DNA from: Leptodactylus fallax
Lineage: Eukaryota > Chordata > Amphibia > Anura > Leptodactylidae
Assembly (NCBI GenBank): GCA_947044405.1
Contig: CAMRHE010000647.1
Coordinates: 434,001 to 498,000 of the forward strand
Length of the DNA: 64,000 bases
Direction: 5' to 3'
The stretch's first letter is position 1. The number at the start of each line of letters is the position of its first letter. The translations under genes were made by a program, and so were the position numbers. The notes under the pieces are model-generated. The model had not been told where the DNA came from, did not search any database, and worked only from the letters and a program-made list of their open reading frames with translations. Of this stretch, positions 45,937 through 56,659 are shown one piece after another.

Positions 45937-46494
45937 AAGCATCACTCAGTAATTCAGCTTTCTGTCCCATCAGAATTTCCTATATCTCAAGATGGCTCCA
46001 CACCAACTGCCATTGGTTCCTCATAGCTCTGCCCTCTGACTCCTACCTCAGGCAATCGTTTCTCCAACATGCCACTAGTACAAAGAACACAAACAGAGAG
46101 GATAATACTGACATACTTTACCACAGGCAGCAGGCACAAAGGGGAACATTTACAAAAGCTTGATATTTACTGTAGTAAATGAAATTAGCCAGCTACTGTA
46201 AAGTGTTATGGATCTCAGTAACAAGTCCAACATAAGAAAAATATGAGCTATACAACTTTTAGCTCCTCCTACCTTCAAAGTGAACCTACACCTAAAAGGT
46301 GGATGTTTTTGGCATCTGGATCAACAATGCGCATTAATATATGCATACATATAGATATAGGTATATTTAGACCACAGGTTGCTTAAGAATGTAGCTGTCT
46401 GCTGAGAAGTCTGAAATGACATACAGCTCTGTATGTATTAGTACACTGATTTAGGCAACTGTTAAAGCAACCTTTCTTAGAAAATGGCAATAAG

Positions 46495-47368
46495 TAGAGA
46501 TGAGCAACTTTTTCAAAAATTCAATTCGGCCAATTTGCGGAATTTTCCGTTACGATTCCATCCGAATTAATTTGCGGCGAACCGCGTTAGAAACTGTGTG
46601 TGTGCCCTGCTTTGCAGGTGTCAGCTGTATGTAACAACAGACACTGTCCTCTAACATCCCCGGTCGTAGCTGAGCTTTGATCGCGGGTGTTAACCCCTGA
46701 GATGCCGCCGTCAAACATGCAACGTTTTTGGGGGGGTGCCGCTGTTCCTATTCAGCAGCCCGGGTTCTGACCAGTGGCCCTGTGTCTGCCCCATCGCTGT
46801 CCCTCCGCATGCCTGGTTGATCCTGCCTTGAATGGAGACTGTCAGCCTATGCGTCTACACGGTCTGACAGCCTCCTATACACTGCAATACACATGTATTG
46901 CAGCGTATACCTATTGAAGCAGCGATCAGAATATTGCTGCTTCAATCCCCTATGGGGGCAAAAAGAAAAAATGTAAAAAAGAGCTGGTGCTATTATTATA
47001 CTCTGGGGTCTCCTCAGACCCCAAAGTATAATAATCAGAGGCCCAGGGGAAGTGATTAAAAGTAACAAACACTTATACCCACCTTACCTCATCTCTCCTG
47101 GCAATCTGGCTGTTTGCAGCGTCCTCTTCGCCCTTCTTCTTCCTTGCGACTGAGATCCTGCTCCTCAGACGTCACTGCTGGGGCCTGTGATTGGGCCTCA
47201 GCGGTCATGTGACATCATTACACAGGCGCGCTCCACGTGACCGCTGGGGCCCAATCACAGGCCCCAGCAGTGAGGTCTAGGGAGCAGGACCTCAGTCTCC
47301 GGAGTGGATGCTGAGCCCAGGACAAGTGAGTATCAGTATTTTTTTTTATTTTTAATCGCTCATCTCTA
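46495..47368. mobile_element. Non-autonomous hAT-like element (TAGAGATGAGC ends) with 8-bp target duplication
   Basis: Starts TAGAGATGAGC and ends GCTCATCTCTA; GCAATAAG lies directly outside both ends (46487-46494 and 47369-47376). The first part (CAAAAATTCAATTCGGCC, GAATTAATTTGCGGCGAACC) is a known frog MITE start. The interior carries the hairpin TATTATACTCTGGGGTC ... GACCCCAAAGTATAATA at about 46993-47033 and the inverted pair TGGGGCCTGTGATTGGGCC / GGCCCAATCACAGGCCCCA. Confidence 0.88.
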
Positions 47369-47379
47369 GCAATAAGGTA

Positions 47380-49570
47380 AAGTTATAAACAATTTTTAAG
47401 AAATGAATAGTGTATTTGAATATAAGATGCTTTTAATATATATTATTAAAAATAAATATTTCTTTCACCACTTATTAGGTTGCTCTCCTCCTTATTTTCA
47501 ATCAGATTGTTTACCTAGAGATCCTTCTCAGTATCCAGCTTCATACACAAAGCTGTATGGAGAAGGGGGAGGGTGGAGAAAGAGGCTGCTGTTGGCTAGT
47601 TAATTGATTTATTGCCTCTTTCTGTGCACTGGTGGCCTGTTATCTACAAGAATAGCAGTGTTAAAAGAGCAGTGTGAAAAGTTGAGAAGAAAACATATTT
47701 CTTTAATAAGGTATATTACAAAGTTTTAGACCCCTGTTTTATTTTACATTTATCATGTTGAAAATTATTTTTATATAAATAAAAGTCCATAGTCATGTGG
47801 TGATTTTCTAGTTTCTAGTGCAGTGTGAGGGCATCAAGCAGCACATTCATATGTGTTAGTTATTACTTCTGCTGGGGTACGCAGTCATTTTCCTTGTTAG
47901 TGCTGTACTGTTTCTATGGCAGCATCAACCATCCATTTCAATCCATCATTTTAAAAGGGTTTGTATTTGATATTGGAACGAACAGAAAATTACACATTTA
48001 CCAAAAGTGTAGAAAATATATTTTTGAATTGCATTTGAGAGGTCTTTATTTGTTTTACTTCTGGTTTACACATGAATACATTTATTTTATGTTCATTTAA
48101 ATTATATTTTTCTGGCTACATAAAAAGCATATTCAGTTTTTCTCTATATCTATGCTTATCATACAAAATAAATGTATAAATATTGCATAAAAATGGCAAG
48201 AAAAAGAAATTAAAAAGAAGGGAAGAAGAAAGTATAAAATAAAATATTCACATGACTGTATACCATAGAGCTGAAACTTTTGTGAAAATTAAAGCATAAC
48301 TAAACTTTCTTTCCCCATAAATCCATAGTTTAGGTGAAGATAACAAGCTTTGTAATATACTTTATATTAGAAAAGTAATACTTACTTACTAAAAGTTTAC
48401 TTACTTCTTAAACTAAATATATCATATTGTATCAATTCATAAATATGACAGGAATGGCTACACTGAATTTCCTCATGGTGGGACTATTAAAGGATTATTA
48501 TTATTATTGCATACATTTTCATACGGAGAATATGATACCTCTACTAAAAACTGGAACATAGAATGCAGTCTCTATAACCCCCATATGGCTTCATGCACAT
48601 AGTGTTCCCAAAGAAATGAATACGATCCACAGATATATATTTTCTTTCATTAGATAATAAAATATGGACAGAGAATATTCTATGCGTTTAGGTCCTTAAA
48701 AAGAACCATATCCATACAACTGATTGAAGTTAGTGTCATGATATGCAACCAGTTTTGGTCAGCTGAATATCAAGTAAAATAGAAAAATGTGCAGCAAAAA
48801 TCATGCCCTAAATATGTTATTGCAGTTGAAACAAATTCTTTGTTTAGCTCATAAATAGATTGGTAGAATTCTATAATTGTATTTATGGACAGTAATTCTG
48901 TGCTGTTGTTAGTTTACTATTAAGTCTCATTAAGTATTCATTATAAAGTTTTTAGCTTTACTCCACTATTGTCCCAAATAATTGGAACTTGGTATTGTAG
49001 CTTCATCGCTGCCAACATATCCAAGCACAAGACCATTCTTGTATAAAGCATGTCAGTCCCTGAAAACAGCTCAGCGTGACTAGGAGTATATTGCAGCTAT
49101 TTTTCCTTTTAATTTGTTTTTCACTTGAGATTGATTGCTATGAGTGCAGACACAAAAGGCTTATTGAGTACCAGTATCATTAGGAGGTCTCATGGAATTG
49201 CCCTCCCCAGTGGAAAGCATAGTAGACTGTTCTCTTCATGGCCAATGTCCATCATTTTCATTTTATGGTTTGGGAGACAACTGAATGAATGACCAGACAG
49301 TTACACCGAAGAAGTCAGTATAATTTGAGTGCAGTGTATATTTCCATTGATTTTAATAAGCACTGAATAAAAGTAAGTAATAAAAGGTCTGTGACAGTCA
49401 GGATCAAATGTCACTTCTGCACCTACGCCATGTAAGTGGATTATGTAACTAAGAGACTGACCCTCCATGTTTGACTGGAATTTAACTGTTATTGCTCTAA
49501 GGAAAAAAGTGCTGCACCTGTTAACTGCCACAGGGTTCTCAGCTTCATTTATTTGCATTAGCATCAAGAG
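47380..49570. other. No gene seen; intron-like sequence
   Basis: AT-rich sequence without element ends, tandem arrays or splice-flanked coding segments. ORFs such as the one near 47825-48100 have no recognisable domain. Confidence 0.4.
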
Positions 49571-49859
49571 TACCCCACATCCAGGGCCAGTGTTAGGAGG
49601 GGGGCTGGGAAATTGCCCAGGGCCCCCATCTCCAAAGGGGCCCCCAGGATCCGGAGCATCAGTCTTTCAGCCTGCTGATTTGAATCCAGAGAGCTCCACA
49701 GCTGTATTGGCATGCTGTGCACTTTGATACTGTTTAATTCTGTCCTATCCTGAAAAATCTCTGTTCTGCCATAGAGGACTGACGGCAATGCACAGGATGC
49801 TGTGGCGCGGTAAGGATCGCAGTAAGGTGAGTAAAAGTTTTATTGTTTTCTGAAAAGGG

Positions 49860-51870
49860 AAAGGGGATCTGATAAGAGGGTTATCTGTTATTTATAAGGG
49901 GGGGCTATTATCTATAGTGGGGAACTTAAATATAAGGGGGACAATTGTAAGGGTGAACTATTGTTTATAAGAGGGCTACTATATATAAGGGGAAACTATT
50001 ATTTATAAGGGGGTTATTATAAGAGATGAACTATTATATATAAGGGGGGCTATTGTATATAATAGTTCCCCCTTATAATAGTCCCCTTATATATTATAGT
50101 TCCTCCCTTATAAATAACATCAACTTTATAAAAAGTAGTTACCCCGTATAATAGCCCCCATTACAAATAATAGTTCCCCCTTATAATAACTCCCATTATA
50201 AATAATAGTACCCCCTCCCTTGTAAGGGGGAACTACAGGTGCATCTCAATAAATTAGAATAGCTTTGAAACGTTACATTACAATTACATTAAAAAAGTGA
50301 CCTCCTATATTTTCTAGTTTCTTTACACACAGAGTGTTCTATTTCAAGTGTTTTATTTCTGTAAATGTTGATTATGGATTACAGGTAATGAAAACCCAAA
50401 TCTAAGAAAATTAGAATATTGTTAAAAAGTTCAGTATTGTAAATTCAGTGTGTCACCTGCCAAAGTTGAATGAATGTTTCAAAGATATTCTAATTTATTG
50501 AGATGCACTTGTATTACAAATAAGGTTGAAACTATTCAAAATAAGGGATAAACTATTATTTATGAGGGTAGAACTAATATATGGGAGAAACTGTTATTCA
50601 TAAGAGGGGTTATTATATACAAGGGGGCTATTATAATGGGGAGACATATATATAAGTGGGCTATTATAAAAGGGAGACTGTTATATATAAGGGCGCTATT
50701 GTAAGGGGGGACTATTATAAGAGGAACTATTATATATTATTATATATGAGAGAGTTTTTATAAGAGAGGAACTATTATATATAAGGGGGCTATAATAAGA
50801 GAGGAACTATTATATAAGGGGGTTATTATAAGGGGGAAACTATTATATATAAGGGGGCTAGTATTTATAATGGAGGAACTATTATACATTAGGGGAGCTA
50901 TTATAAGAGAGGAATTATACGTTTTATATAAAGGGGTTATTATAAGGGGAAGACGGTTATATATAAGGGGGATATTAAATATAAGGGGACTATTATAAGG
51001 GGAACTATTAAATATAAGGGGGCTGTTCTAAGGGGGAGAATGTTATATATAAGGGGCTATTATTTTTATAATGGAGGAACTATTTTATACAAGAAGAACT
51101 ATTATAAGAAAGGAATTATATATAAAGTGGGCTATTATAAGGGGGGACTGTTATATATAAGGAGGCTATTATAAGGGGAACTATTATATATAAGGGGGCT
51201 ATTATAAGGGGGAACTGTTATATATAAGGGGGCTATTATAGGAGAGCTACCATTATATATAAGGGGGCTATTATAAGAAAGGATCTATTTTATATAAGGT
51301 GGGCTGTTATAAGGGAGAGACTGTTATATATAAGGGGGCCATTATGTATAAGGGAGGAACTATTATATATAAGGGGTAGTCTGTTATACATAAACGGTGA
51401 ACTATTTTATATAAGGGGGGTATTATTTATAATGGGGTAGACTATTATATATAAGGGGCTTATTACAAGGGGAGAATGTTATGTATCAAGGGTTTATTAT
51501 TTATAAGGGAGGACTGTTTATAAAAGGCCTATAATTGAGGGAAATCATTATATATATGAGGTGGCTATAATAATGGGGGAGCTTTTATTTTTAAGAGGGA
51601 AACTTTATAAGGGGGTATTGTTGAAGGGGCTGCTATTTATAAGGGGGTATTATTGTTGTTAAGAGGGCTATTATTTATAAGAGGGCTAATACTGATAATG
51701 TGGACTTATTTATAAGAAGAATTATTATTTATGAGAGGGCTATTAATAATAAGGGGGTCTATTTATAAGGGAGCACTTTTATTTAAAAGGAGGGCTGTTA
51801 CTTATAAGGGGGAACTATTACTGATACAGGGCACTATTTATAAACAGGGACTATTATTTATAAGGAGGCA
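49860..51870. repeat. Minisatellite (TATAAGGGGG unit) with inverted block
   Basis: Units of about 16 to 34 bp combining TATATATAAGGGGGCTATTA and TAAGGGGGAACTATTA are repeated for 2 kb with variable spacing. The G-rich strand switches to C-rich at about 50061 (TAGTTCCCCCTTATAATAG) and back at about 50216. A Tc1-type MITE sits just beyond that switch. Confidence 0.92.
50236..50511. mobile_element. Tc1/mariner-type MITE (276 bp) inside the minisatellite
   Basis: Starts CAGGTGCATCTCAATAAATT and ends AATTTATTGAGATGCACTTG, with TA on both sides (50234-50235 and 50512-50513). The interior has TGTAATGTAACG-type and AAAACCCAAATCTAAG text but no coding. This terminal repeat is common in fish and frog non-autonomous Tc1 elements. 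Confidence 0.9.
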
Positions 51871-52099
51871 CTATAACAACTGATGAGGGGGTGCAAAAAT
51901 CTATTAGGTGATACAAAGGTGGTTATTTGAATTGTAAGTAGGCATAAAGGGGGGGTTTACTGTTTTGATGGCAGAAAGGGGGCTTTATTAAAGGGGCTGC
52001 CACTGGAAATATGATGACATTGTTGGTATATCAGCATTTGGGGCCCCGCTTTTAATTTTGCCCAGGGTCACAGTTTGTCTAAAAGCGGCCCTGCCCACA

Positions 52100-53400
52100 T
52101 CCAACATCAACCACCAACCAGGTGACTACCACCAGGGTGTGCCCACAGAAACCATCATCCACACCCGTGCATCCCCCTTTCACTCCACTGTCCCTTGGCC
52201 TATGGAAGGTATAAAGCGAAAAACCTGCGGTTTCCACTGATATATCTGGATGTTTGTGTTTGTTTGCATTGTGAATTGTTTACCCATTTAATTTTATTGA
52301 CTGCTGCACATGTCTGACAGTGTCTTAACTGACTTCCTGTTATCATGAATTGAAGTATAAAGTACTGTGCTATGCCTTCGAATACATTTGCATATATAAA
52401 TTCATATATTTGCCAACCAGTGTGCTTTGAAAACAGAGAGTGCCCGTGTTAACAATGCCAGATAGAGATTGCCTTATGCAGTGTCAAACACAAATAATTG
52501 TCAGCCATTATACTTTATACTAAACAACATTAACCCAGTGTCACTGCAGGAAGTGGTTTGAAATCTGTCATTGAGCAGGTTGTCACTTTACTCTCAGGGT
52601 GATCTCAAGTAGCAGAAGTAAGTGGAAACCTTTCCATTTCAACAGAGCTATCATTGACCAGTCCTGCTGAGTAGATTCCTGCAGATGGCTTGCCTGCCCT
52701 TCCAACGGTGTATATTTCCCAGTTATGGAAGACTTCCAGACAAACTGGGTGTTGGCAAGTTTACCTTTAGGTCTATCCAGGTCTGAATTTTTCCCCATAG
52801 TTATTATCTCAGTTCCTTAAAAACTGCATACAGTTAATAAGTCACTGTTTTTCATCTTCTACAAAAAACCGTCTTATCTCTCTGATCATGTATCATAACT
52901 ACATTAATATGTTGTACTATACAAGTAGAGGATACTTTTTACATCTAATGATGTATATCAATAAAATAGACACTATAACTGTATAGATTCACACTATGGC
53001 TATGTACTGTACAGTAGCTTTTGCTTCTACTGGGCATATATTATTGATTTATCTACAAATCATCCTTTTAGAATGGTCTAGATTAGATAAATTTATGCAC
53101 AGATTTCTAAGATGTGGCTATTGATACACTGCTGGCATAGCACACACTGAAATCTGACATAACATCTATTTACGCCATATAGTGTACATCAGAGAACCAC
53201 GGATCAGTGAACACAGTGAAAACATCCCGCAGTGATGGAGATTGAAGTCAAGTATTGTATATTGAATCGGAACTTGTGAAATGTCAGTCATAAAATGAAG
53301 TATTGTATGTGGAAGCTCAAATTAATATTTCCAAGCAATGGCATATGAAATATTTATATTGAATTGTAAACTGTACTAACAATTGCTACTTCTGTTTGTT
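52100..53400. other. Intron upstream of the exon; nothing else seen
   Basis: No element ends or coding segment. It ends in a polypyrimidine-containing acceptor (GCTACTTCTGTTTGTTCTAG at 53385-53404). Confidence 0.5.
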
Positions 53401-53404
53401 CTAG

Positions 53405-53506
53405 GTATTCAGAGGAGGAAATACGCCAGAAAGTAGGCACTTTTCGGCAAATGCTCATGGAAAAAGAAGGTGTACTGACAAGAGAAGATCAACATGGTCG
53501 TCAGAT
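53405..53506 (+). CDS. SRRM3: Internal coding exon, cwf21 domain, SRRM3-like
   Basis: A 102-bp exon bounded by a strong acceptor (CTTCTGTTTGTTCTAG) and donor (GTAAGC). In the open frame it reads YSEEEIRQKVGTFRQMLM then EKEGVLTREDQHGRQ. The first base completes a codon begun upstream and the last two begin the next, so it is a symmetric phase-2 exon. The text aligns with the second half of the cwf21 domain of the SRRM2/SRRM3 family (SRRM2: KVATFRLMLLEKD). The KVGTFRQMLMEKEG reading and TRED ending fit SRRM3 better than SRRM2. cwf21 binds the spliceosome near the catalytic core, and SRRM3 is known to promote neural microexon inclusion. All other exons must lie outside the window or be too short for me to see, so both introns are long. 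The cwf21 call is firm; the paralogue is from memory. Confidence 0.75.
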
Positions 53507-54736
53507 GTAAGCAGTTTTACACTCCTAGATTCTAAACAACCTTCTAAGCATTTCAATTCAGCAATCATTGAAATATATTTAACTATTTCCTCATGCTATT
53601 ATCAAATAATTTCTGCCTTATTTAACAAAGGGCCAATATCCAGTTTTTTTTTTTTTTAAGTAAAAATGTATTACTGGTGTTAAGTGCGTAACTCTGAGGA
53701 ATATTTTCTTATAAATAGAAAATTAATAATGCTACAACCCAAAGAGTCTCATAGATGGACATATACACATACCTATCAATTCCAATATTTGAAAATTATC
53801 ACAGTGCATTGTTTTATCGAATCCTCTTGGTTTTCTTCTGAATGGATATGTTTTAGTATTTTACTTTGGGGTCTTAAAGGTCTTCCCTTAACATTGATGT
53901 ATTTGTTAATTACAAGCACCACAACCTAAAGACTGTTCCAGAACAAATTTAGCCACAAAAGCTTTCAAGTAGAATCAAATGCTTTGAATCACAAGCTTTA
54001 TTTCACATAGCTGAAGGCTATTTTACGGAAATGTTCCATTATACCTCTTCCACAATACTTATTTTACTTTACAATGGCATTGAAATAGCAGAATCCACTT
54101 AGCCGTGCATTTGCTGGTCTAACATTGAATTTCAAGTTGTTTTGAGAAATATTTGGTTGTTTTACTGCTTTTTATATATGACTCATGTCCAACAGACCAT
54201 GCTGAAATATGTAGTATTAGTTTCCAGATGAATCCAAAATCATAGGAACAAGTAATGTGCAAGCAGAATTAGTTTTACTGATATTTGGGCCATTGTTCCA
54301 CAGTTGTTTTCCAAATAGCTGGTAAGGAAGAAAGTTCTGCAGAGCCATCAGATGTGCATTGGATACACAGTATGTGGAGTAATTAACTGTAATATTTTGT
54401 GTCTTTTTTTCCCTCTGTTGATAAATCAAAAAGTCAAAAATTATATTATTAAGAAGTACATAATGTACAAAAAACATCACAGAAAAAAAAGTCCACACTT
54501 ACCCAATACCAAATAAAACATTGTTCTACATATGATGCAGACAGACCTTTGCAATATATAGGATAGAAACAGCTCAGGTGTACAATTCTAATAGTAGCAC
54601 CCACACACCTACAATAGAAGAGGGAAGTTAATGCCTGCAATTCAAATGCACACAGATAAAATGTATACAGAGGTGTTCACAGGTTTGACTTATGCCAAAA
54701 AAGTAACATTTGCTTTTATAGCTTACTACTGTTCAG
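53507..54736 (+). other. Intron downstream of the exon
   Basis: Starts at the donor GTAAGC. Contains a T tract near 53643-53659 and otherwise unremarkable AT-rich sequence up to the Tc1 copy B insertion. Confidence 0.5.
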
Positions 54737-54738
54737 TA

Positions 54739-56304
54739 CAGTCATGGCCAAAAGTTTTGAGAATGACACAAATATTATATTTTCACATGATCTGCTGCCC
54801 TCTGGTTTTATGTGTGTTTGTCAGATGTTTTTATCACATACAGAAATATAATTGCATTCATATTATGAGTAACAGAAGCTTATATTGACAGTTAGAATGA
54901 GTTAATGCAGCAAGTCAATATTTGCAGTGTTAACCCTTCTTCTTCAGGACCTCTGCAATTCTCCCTGGCATGCTCTCAATCAACTTCTGGACCAAATCCT
55001 GACTGATAGCAGTCCATTCTTGCAGAATCAATGCTTTAATTTTGTCTGAATTTGTTGGTTTTTGTTTGTCCACCCGTCTCTTGGTGATTGACCACAAGTT
55101 CTCAATGGGATTAAGATCTGGGGAGTTTCCAGGCCATGGACCCAAAATCTCTATGTTTTGTTCCCTGAGCCATTTAGTTATCACCTTTGCTTTATGGCAA
55201 GGTGCTCCATCATGCTGGAAAAGGCATTGTTGAGCGCCAAACTGCTCTTGGACGGTTGGGAGAAGTTGCTCTTGGAGGACATTCTGGTACCATTCTTTAT
55301 TCATGGCTGTGATTTTAGGCAAGACTGTGAGAGAGCCGATTCCCTTGGCTGAGAAGCAACCCCACACATGAATGGTTTCAGGATGCTTTACAGTTGGCAT
55401 GAGACAAGACTGGTGGTAGCGCTCACCTCTACTTCTCCGAATAAGCTGTTTTCCAGATGTTTCAAACAATCGAAAAGGGGATTCATCAGAGAAAATGACT
55501 TTACCCCAGTCCTCAGCAGTCCACTCCCTGTACCTTTTGCAGAATATCAGTCTGTCCCTGATGTTTTTTCTGGAGAGAAGTGGCTTCTTTGCTGCCCTCC
55601 TTGAGACCAGGCCTTGCTCCAAGAGTCTCCGCCTCACAGTGCGTGCAGATGCACTCACACCTGCCTGCTGCCATTCCTCAGCAAGCTCTGCACTGCTGGT
55701 AGCCCGATCCCGCAGCTGAAACACTTTTAAGAGACGGTCCTGCCGCTTGCTGGTCTTTCTTGGGCGCCCTGGAGCCTTTTTGGCACCAATGGAACCTCTC
55801 TCCTTGAAGTTCTTGATGATGCGATAGATTGTTGACTGAGGTGCAATCTTTCTAGCTGCAATACTCTTCCCAGTTAGGCCATTTTTGTGCAGTGCAATGA
55901 TGACTGCACGTGTTTCTTTAGAGATAACCATGGTTAACAGAAGAGAAACAATGATGGCAAGCACCAGCCTCCTTTTAAAGTGTCCAGTGGTGTCATTCTT
56001 ACTTAATCATGACAGATTGATCTCCAGCCCTGTCCTCATCAACACCCACACCTGTGTTAATGGAGCAATCACTGAAACGATGTTAGGTGGTCCTTTTAAG
56101 GCAGGGCTGCAATGATGTTGAAATGTGTTTTGGGGGATAAAGTTCATTTTCTAGGCAAATATTGACTTTGCAAGTAATTGCTGTTAAGCTGATCACTCTT
56201 TATAACATTCTGGAGTATATGCAAATTGCCATTAGAAAAACTGAAGCAGTAGACTTTGTAAAAATTAATATTTGTATCATTCTCAAAACTTTTGGCCATG
56301 ACTG
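54739..56304 (-). mobile_element. Tc1-like transposon, copy B (1566 bp), intact ORF
   Basis: Ends CAGTCATGGCCAAAAG / CTTTTGGCCATGACTG, flanked by TA (54737-54738 and 56305-56306). Same family and orientation as copy A, about 99% identical by eye. It lies in the intron 1.2 kb downstream of the SRRM3-like exon, on the opposite strand. Both inverted ends and the inner direct repeats (GCAAGTCAATATTTGC / GCAAAGTCAATATTTGC) are present, so it looks structurally complete. Confidence 0.94.
54930..55964 (-). CDS. Tc1-like transposase (DD35E), uninterrupted, 344 codons
   Basis: Cut-and-paste transposase acting in the nucleus on its own inverted repeats. N-terminal part: paired-type helix-turn-helix (residues 15-55, TGKSIAARKIAPQSTIY), GRPRK AT-hook-like linker at 66-70, second DNA-binding domain to about 120 (AHTVRRRLLEQG-like). 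Catalytic triad: Asp160 in IFSDESPF, Asp252 in FQHDGAPCH, Glu288 in DLNPIENLW. I count 35 residues between Asp252 and Glu288, so DD35E rather than the classic DD34E; DD35E is the signature of the vertebrate 'Traveler' type. There are no stops or frameshifts. The C-terminus stops at KKKG because CAA became TAA, where copy A reads on to QHCKY; whether the loss of five residues matters is unknown. The start may be Met1 or Met12 (MVISKE). Confidence 0.93.
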   Translation of the reverse strand: MLAIIVSLLLTMVISKETRAVIIALHKNGLTGKSIAARKIAPQSTIYRIIKNFKERGSIGAKKAPGRPRKTSKRQDRLLKVFQLRDRATSSAELAEEWQQAGVSASARTVRRRLLEQGLVSRRAAKKPLLSRKNIRDRLIFCKRYREWTAEDWGKVIFSDESPFRLFETSGKQLIRRSRGERYHQSCLMPTVKHPETIHVWGCFSAKGIGSLTVLPKITAMNKEWYQNVLQEQLLPTVQEQFGAQQCLFQHDGAPCHKAKVITKWLREQNIEILGPWPGNSPDLNPIENLWSITKRRVDKQKPTNSDKIKALILQEWTAISQDLVQKLIESMPGRIAEVLKKKG

Positions 56305-56330
56305 TACATGACAATTCCACATTGTACATA

Positions 56331-56615
56331 AAGGGGTTTTCCAGCCACAGAAAACTAATTGTATTATTGACTAATAAGGGTATGTTAAAATTAAAAAGGT
56401 GTCTTGCCCCACTACAGTCCCATGCTGCTCTGATCCATAGGCCCACTGAGTTGCTGATATTACAGGAAACACTTAAGGTGTCCATCCAGCCAATTAGTGA
56501 CAGAAGTGGGTCATTGCTCTAGCAGTAAGTAACCTTTACTTATTTTAACATGCCCCTATTTGGGACTTGTTAAATTTGCTACGCTTAGTTTTCTGGGTCT
56601 AGAAAACCTCTTTGA
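56331..56615. mobile_element. Diverged MITE (AAAGGGGTTTTCC ends)
   Basis: ATAAAGGGGTTTTCCAGCC at the left and CTAGAAAACCTCTTTGAA at the right form imperfect inverted ends of the frog type. It lies 26 bp from the end of Tc1 copy B. No TTAA duplication remains. Confidence 0.5.
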
Positions 56616-56659
56616 AGTACCAGGGACAGTTCTCCTGACATGTCTTTTGGGGGGAAAAA

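Larger units (their letters stand above)
49582..52093. mobile_element. 2.5-kb non-autonomous hAT element filled with minisatellite
   Basis: Left end CAGGGCCAGTGTTAG and right end CTAAAAGCGGCCCTG are inverted (12 of 15 positions), and CCCACATC lies outside both (49574-49581 and 52094-52101), an exact 8-bp duplication. Subterminal text pairs as well (GGGAAATTGCCCAGGG near the left, TTTTGCCCAGGGTC near the right). No transposase. About 80% of the element is a tandem array (49860-51870). Confidence 0.9.

Noticed and set aside
49860..51870. Possible repeat-derived regulatory array or satellite locus independent of transposons
   Set aside because: The exact 8-bp duplication and inverted ends at 49582 and 52093 show that it is carried inside a hAT element.
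52583..52798. Minus-strand ORF (starting MGKNSDLDRPKGKLANTQ)
   Set aside because: No splice context, no recognisable domain, and no neighbouring element to support it.
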